Source: Panax quinquefolius
Taxonomy: Eukaryota > Streptophyta > Magnoliopsida > Apiales > Araliaceae
DNA length: 64,000 nucleotides
Reading direction: 5' to 3'
Assembly (NCBI GenBank): GCA_020205615.1
Contig: JAINUW010000055.1
Span: forward strand, 62,001 to 126,000
A program made the translations under genes and the position numbers. The notes beneath the pieces were generated by a model. The model did no database searches and was not told the origin of the DNA. It saw only the letters and a program-made list of their open reading frames with translations. Shown here in pieces: positions 60,634 through 64,000 of this stretch (position 1 is the first letter of the stretch; every line of letters starts with the position of its first letter).

Positions 60634-62737
60634 TTGATTCCGAAGACGGATAAACCATCCAATATGTTGGATTTTAGACCTATTTCTTGCTGCAACACAA
60701 TCTACAAATGTATAGCGAAGATCCTTGCCAATAGGCTCAAATCTGTTCTCCCTTCCCTTATTGACCATGCTCAGGCTGCCTTCATCTCGGGGAGAAGCAT
60801 TAGTGACAATATCCTCCTTGCTTTCGGGAGTTTTTCAGAATTACCACAGACTTTACGGTCCCGCCGGTGTGCTCTTAAAATTGATATTGGAAAAGCCTTC
60901 GACCTTTGTTATTGGAGGTTTCTCTTGGATTTGTTGGGCCTTCTTAAATTCCCCCCTATTTTCATTGGCTGGATTAAAGAGTGCATCACTACGACTATGT
61001 TTTCTATCAAAGTCAATGGAGGTCTGTTTGGCTACTTTAAAGGAGCGAGGGGTCTTAGGCAAGGGGATCCCCTGTCTCCTTACTTATTCGTTCTAGCTAT
61101 GGAAGCCTTCTCCATGATTCTTCACAAGGAAACTCTGTTGCCTAATTTCAAGTTTCATTGGAAAACAGAATCATGCAACATATCCCACGTATGCTTTGCC
61201 GATGATATTCTCATATTCTGCCATGGAGATATGACCTCTGTTTCCATTATTCACTCGTGCATTCAATCCTTCTCTATGTTTTCTGGCCTAATTCCTAATG
61301 CTCGTAAAAGTCTGTGTTTCCTTGCCAATGTCCCAAATGATGTTAAGGTAAGTATTAACTTGTTGTTGGGTATTCCTTTTGGAGTATTACCAATTAGATT
61401 TCTCGGGGTCCCTCTTATCTCCTCTAAACTCTCCAATTCAATCGCCAACCCTTGATTCATAGAATTACTGCCAGAGTTTCCTCTTGGACCTCCCGCTTCC
61501 TCTCTTATTCTGGTAGAGTTCAGCTGATTAAATCAGTGCTCTTTGCAATCCAATCTTTCTGGGCCTCCCATTTTATTCTTCCTAATTCTGTTCTAAGAGC
61601 CATTCAATCCATCATGTGTAGATTCCTTTGGAAGGGGCCTTCTCTCCTTCGGCATGGTACAAAAGTCTCTTGGAAGGATTTGTCCCTTCCCCTTTGTGAA
61701 GGTGGTCTCGCAATTAAGAACCTTACTGATTGGAACTCAGCTCTCATTATTCTCCAACTTTTAAAGGTCATCTCCCCATCTTCCCCCTCCTTATGGGCTA
61801 ACTGGGTCAAATCTACAGTACTATCAAAGACCAATTTCTGGTATATCTCGAATCCCTTGGACTGTTCATGGATCTGGCGTAAGATCCTTAAGCTTCGTTC
61901 CATAGCTCTCCCTTTCCTTACCTATAGAGTTGGGAATGGAAATTCCTTCAGTCTCTGGTTTGACCCGTGGTTGAATGGGCAACCCTTAAAACCCTCTCTT
62001 TCTCTGCTTTCCAACTCCAGAATCCCTGTTAATGCGCGCATTTCTGACATCATTTACATGGGTGCATGGTCTTTGCCTTCCAGTAATCATCATGATGTGC
62101 AGCAATTCTGCACCTTGTTTTCATCTCTTCCTAATCCTTCTGATGCCGAGGACTTGATTCTTTGGGACAACCGGGCGGTGAAACATCTCAAAGCTTCCAC
62201 TATCTGGGAATCTATTCGCTTGCGTGCTCCGAAAGTCCCATGGGCTAAATTGCTTTGGTTCCCCTCCATATCCCCCGATTCATCTTTACCCTGTGGCTTG
62301 CTCTTTGGCACAGATTACCCACAAATGATAGGTTCTCTGCTTACCATAGCTTCCGTCCTATGAACTGCCCTTTCTGTGCAAATCATGCTGAGACATTCTC
62401 TCATTTGTTCTTTGATTGTCCCTATTCTACTTCAGTTCTCTCTTCTGTTCTTGCCTTCGGAGTCTGGACCAATGCTCCAAGGAGCTGGGATAGTCTGGTG
62501 GACTATATCATTCATTTTAAAGGAAATAAAATTCGGTCTGATATTTTAAAGCTGGTCTTTTCCACCACAGTTTACAAACTTTGGGCAGTTAGGAACTCAA
62601 TTGTCCATAAAAATGTCAAATTGCCTGTGAATGTTTTGGCTAGGGAGATTATTAATATCACTAAGTCAAGGCTTTCTTCTTTCCCCAAATTCCTCAAGGT
62701 TGCGCAGACTAGGCCTGACCTAAGTATTTGGTTGTGA
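60634..62737 (+). pseudogene. LINE D ORF2 reverse transcriptase and zf-RVT
   Basis: 60634-61455 (273 codons, open) is a full reverse transcriptase palm: MLDFRPISCCNTIYKCIAKI, DHAQAAFISGRSISDNIL, ALKIDIGKAFD, ARGLRQGDPLSPYLFVLAME and VCFADDILIFCHGD, with FADD encoded at 61195-61206. A frameshift at about 61450 leads to 61452-62363, the thumb region with SWTSRFLSYSGRVQLIKSV and WFDPWLNGQPL. Another near 62260 leads to 62255-62737, the zf-RVT domain with RLPTNDRFSAYHSF, CPFCANHAETFSHLFFDCP and WAVRNSIVHKN. Three frames need joining, so this copy is inactive, but the catalytic residues are intact. Confidence 0.9.
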
Positions 62738-62839
62738 GGCCTGCTATGGTCTGTTTCATGGTTCTTGGTTTGGTCTTTTCGCGATATTGTTTCTGGCTCT
62801 TGCAAAAATGCAGAATTAACTTAGCTTCCATGGCGGTTC

Positions 62840-63500
62840 GGCAGTTCGGTCTCCTTGGCAGTTCGGCCTCTTTATTGGTTTGGTTTAGCTATTGCTTCTT
62901 TCCATGTTGGGTAGCATCTTTAGTCCATAACTGGGTTCGGCTTTGTGGCCAGTAAAGGTCTGGGCTGGGCTTCGTGGTTCTTCCTCTTGTCTTCGGGAAG
63001 CTGGGGGATTTGGTTCCGGCTTCGGAGTTTCGGCTTCGGCTTCGGGGTTCGGTAAAGATGGTTTGGCCCTCTCCTACTGGCTCTCGTAGCCCATCCTATG
63101 CTTCAGCATCCTCTTCGGCTGCTGCAATGCAGTTTGGTTCAGTCTTCACCCCCAGTTTTCAAACTTGGGCAGGTCGGATCTCAGTTGTTCATAAAAATGC
63201 CAAATTGCCTTTGAGTGTTCGGTTTCCATGGCAGTTCGGCCTCTTCGTTGGTTTGGTTCAGCTATTGCTTCTGTCCGTTTTGGGTTCGGTAGCCTCTTCA
63301 GTCCGTATCTGGGTTCGGCTTTGTGGCCAGTAAAGGACTGGGCTGGCATCCGGCTTGGCATCTCGGCTCGACTTCGGGGTTCTACCTCTTGTCTTCGGGA
63401 AGCTGGGGGATGTTGGTTTTGGCTTCGGGGTTTCGGCTTCGGTTTCGGGGTTCGGTATAGATGGTTTTGGACCTCATCTCCTGACTCTCGTAGTTCTTCA
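62840..63500 (+). repeat. Tandem duplication in the LINE D 3' region
   Basis: The series GGCAGTTCGGCCTCTT, GGTTTGGTTnAGCTATTGCTTC, CTGGGTTCGGCTTTGTGGCC, CTTGTCTTCGGGAAGCTGGG and TTTCGGCTTCGG occurs at about 62850-63050 and again at about 63230-63445, offset by about 380-390 bp. A related unit in LINE A is present once, so the duplication arose in the D lineage or locally. Confidence 0.75.
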
Positions 63501-63807
63501 TATGCTTGACATCCTTCGGCTCATCAATTGAATGCGATTCGGTTCGATCTTCCCCCCATTTGGATGCTTGGTTTCACCTGATTGGTTGTCTATGTTGTTT
63601 AAGGTTTCATGCTTGTATTTACTATTGTCCTGCTTAGTATCGCTTTGTTCTCTCTTTTGGCTTGGTTGTTAGTCTTTTGTTGTCCATTTTGGGTGTTGTC
63701 CATTTTGGGGGTTGTCCCATGTGGTTCTATCAAAAGCTTCTGGGGTATGCCCTTTTCGATTGTATTTTCTCTTCTTTTTCTATATACAAACAAACTTAGC
63801 GAAAAAA

Positions 63808-64000
63808 AAGAAGAAATAAAGGTGACTACCAGCCTGACACGTTAAAGTGACATCACTGATGTGGTAGGTGAAATAGTAGACTGCAGTGTCAGAAAAGCGA
63901 AGAAAGGGCTATCACATCACATCAGCAGTCTTGACACAAATAACTCGAGATCTGCAAATAAATTCAAAGCTTCCAACGGCTATAATCCAACGGGAAGCTC
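63808..64000. other. Right target-site duplication and downstream flank
   Basis: 63808-63824 is the second copy of AAGAAGAAATAAAGGTG. The remaining 176 bp continue the sequence interrupted by LINE D. No gene or repeat is recognised there. Confidence 0.6.

Larger units (their letters stand above)
57269..63807 (+). mobile_element. LINE D: near full-length L1-type LINE
   Basis: A 6.5-kb insertion bounded by 17-bp duplications. Order: pyrimidine-rich 5' leader (57300-57600), ORF1, ORF2 (endonuclease, reverse transcriptase, zf-RVT), a long 3' untranslated region with an internal duplication, and the tail ACAAACAAACTTAGCG plus an A-run. Many small indels break ORF1 and the endonuclease, while the reverse transcriptase is the best preserved in the window. 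An exact duplication combined with a badly broken 5' half is unusual. Confidence 0.93.

Overview
This 64 kb window looks like nuclear DNA of a flowering plant in which organelle-derived DNA has been overgrown by nested transposable elements. I see no intact host gene. No species can be named from the sequence. The plant assignment rests on four things: a mitochondrial linear plasmid (family-B DNA polymerase plus phage-type RNA polymerase), a plastid ndhJ-ndhK-ndhC fragment, plant L1-type LINEs with a DUF4283/zinc-knuckle ORF1, and plant LTR retrotransposons with tRNA-Asp and tRNA-Met primer sites.

Region 1, 1-24242, is organelle-like. From 1 to 4548 and again over 11459-15821 and 18902-24242 there is gene-poor DNA with the patchy look of angiosperm mitochondrial spacer. 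On the minus strand, 4549-7109 is a linear-plasmid DNA polymerase broken by three frameshifts, and 7115-10176 is the plasmid RNA polymerase, broken by one frameshift and by loss of the motif A aspartate. Upstream of the RNA polymerase is a 49-bp tandem repeat with hairpins. This abuts a plastid-derived block (10494-11458, minus) with remnants of ndhJ, ndhK and ndhC in plastid order. A LINE-tailed non-autonomous retroposon (15836-18887, 14-bp target duplication) landed in this DNA, and a 1.54-kb fold-back Mutator-like element (17154-18693, 10-bp target duplication) landed in the retroposon. Those clean insertions are the best evidence that this organelle-like DNA now sits in the nucleus (a NUMT).

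Region 2, 24243-34002, is LTR-retrotransposon territory. It holds a minus-strand non-autonomous Ty3/gypsy element of Tat/Athila type, then two LTRs of another family placed head-to-head around a 91-bp piece that reads like a signal-peptide exon. The right-hand LTR carries a 60-bp minisatellite and a further nested solo LTR.

Region 3, 34964-43850, holds two decayed plus-strand genes of types usually carried by plant transposons. One resembles a plant-mobile-domain (PMD) protein and the other a DUF7745 protein. A complete 4.85-kb gypsy-like element is inserted exactly within an exon of the first.

Region 4, 43936-63807, is a cluster of four related L1-type LINEs in alternating orientation (A minus, B plus, C minus, D plus). 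D is nearly full length with a 17-bp target duplication. B and C form a very large tail-to-tail inverted repeat around an LTR fragment. All four have broken reading frames. The rest is AT-rich repeat remnant.
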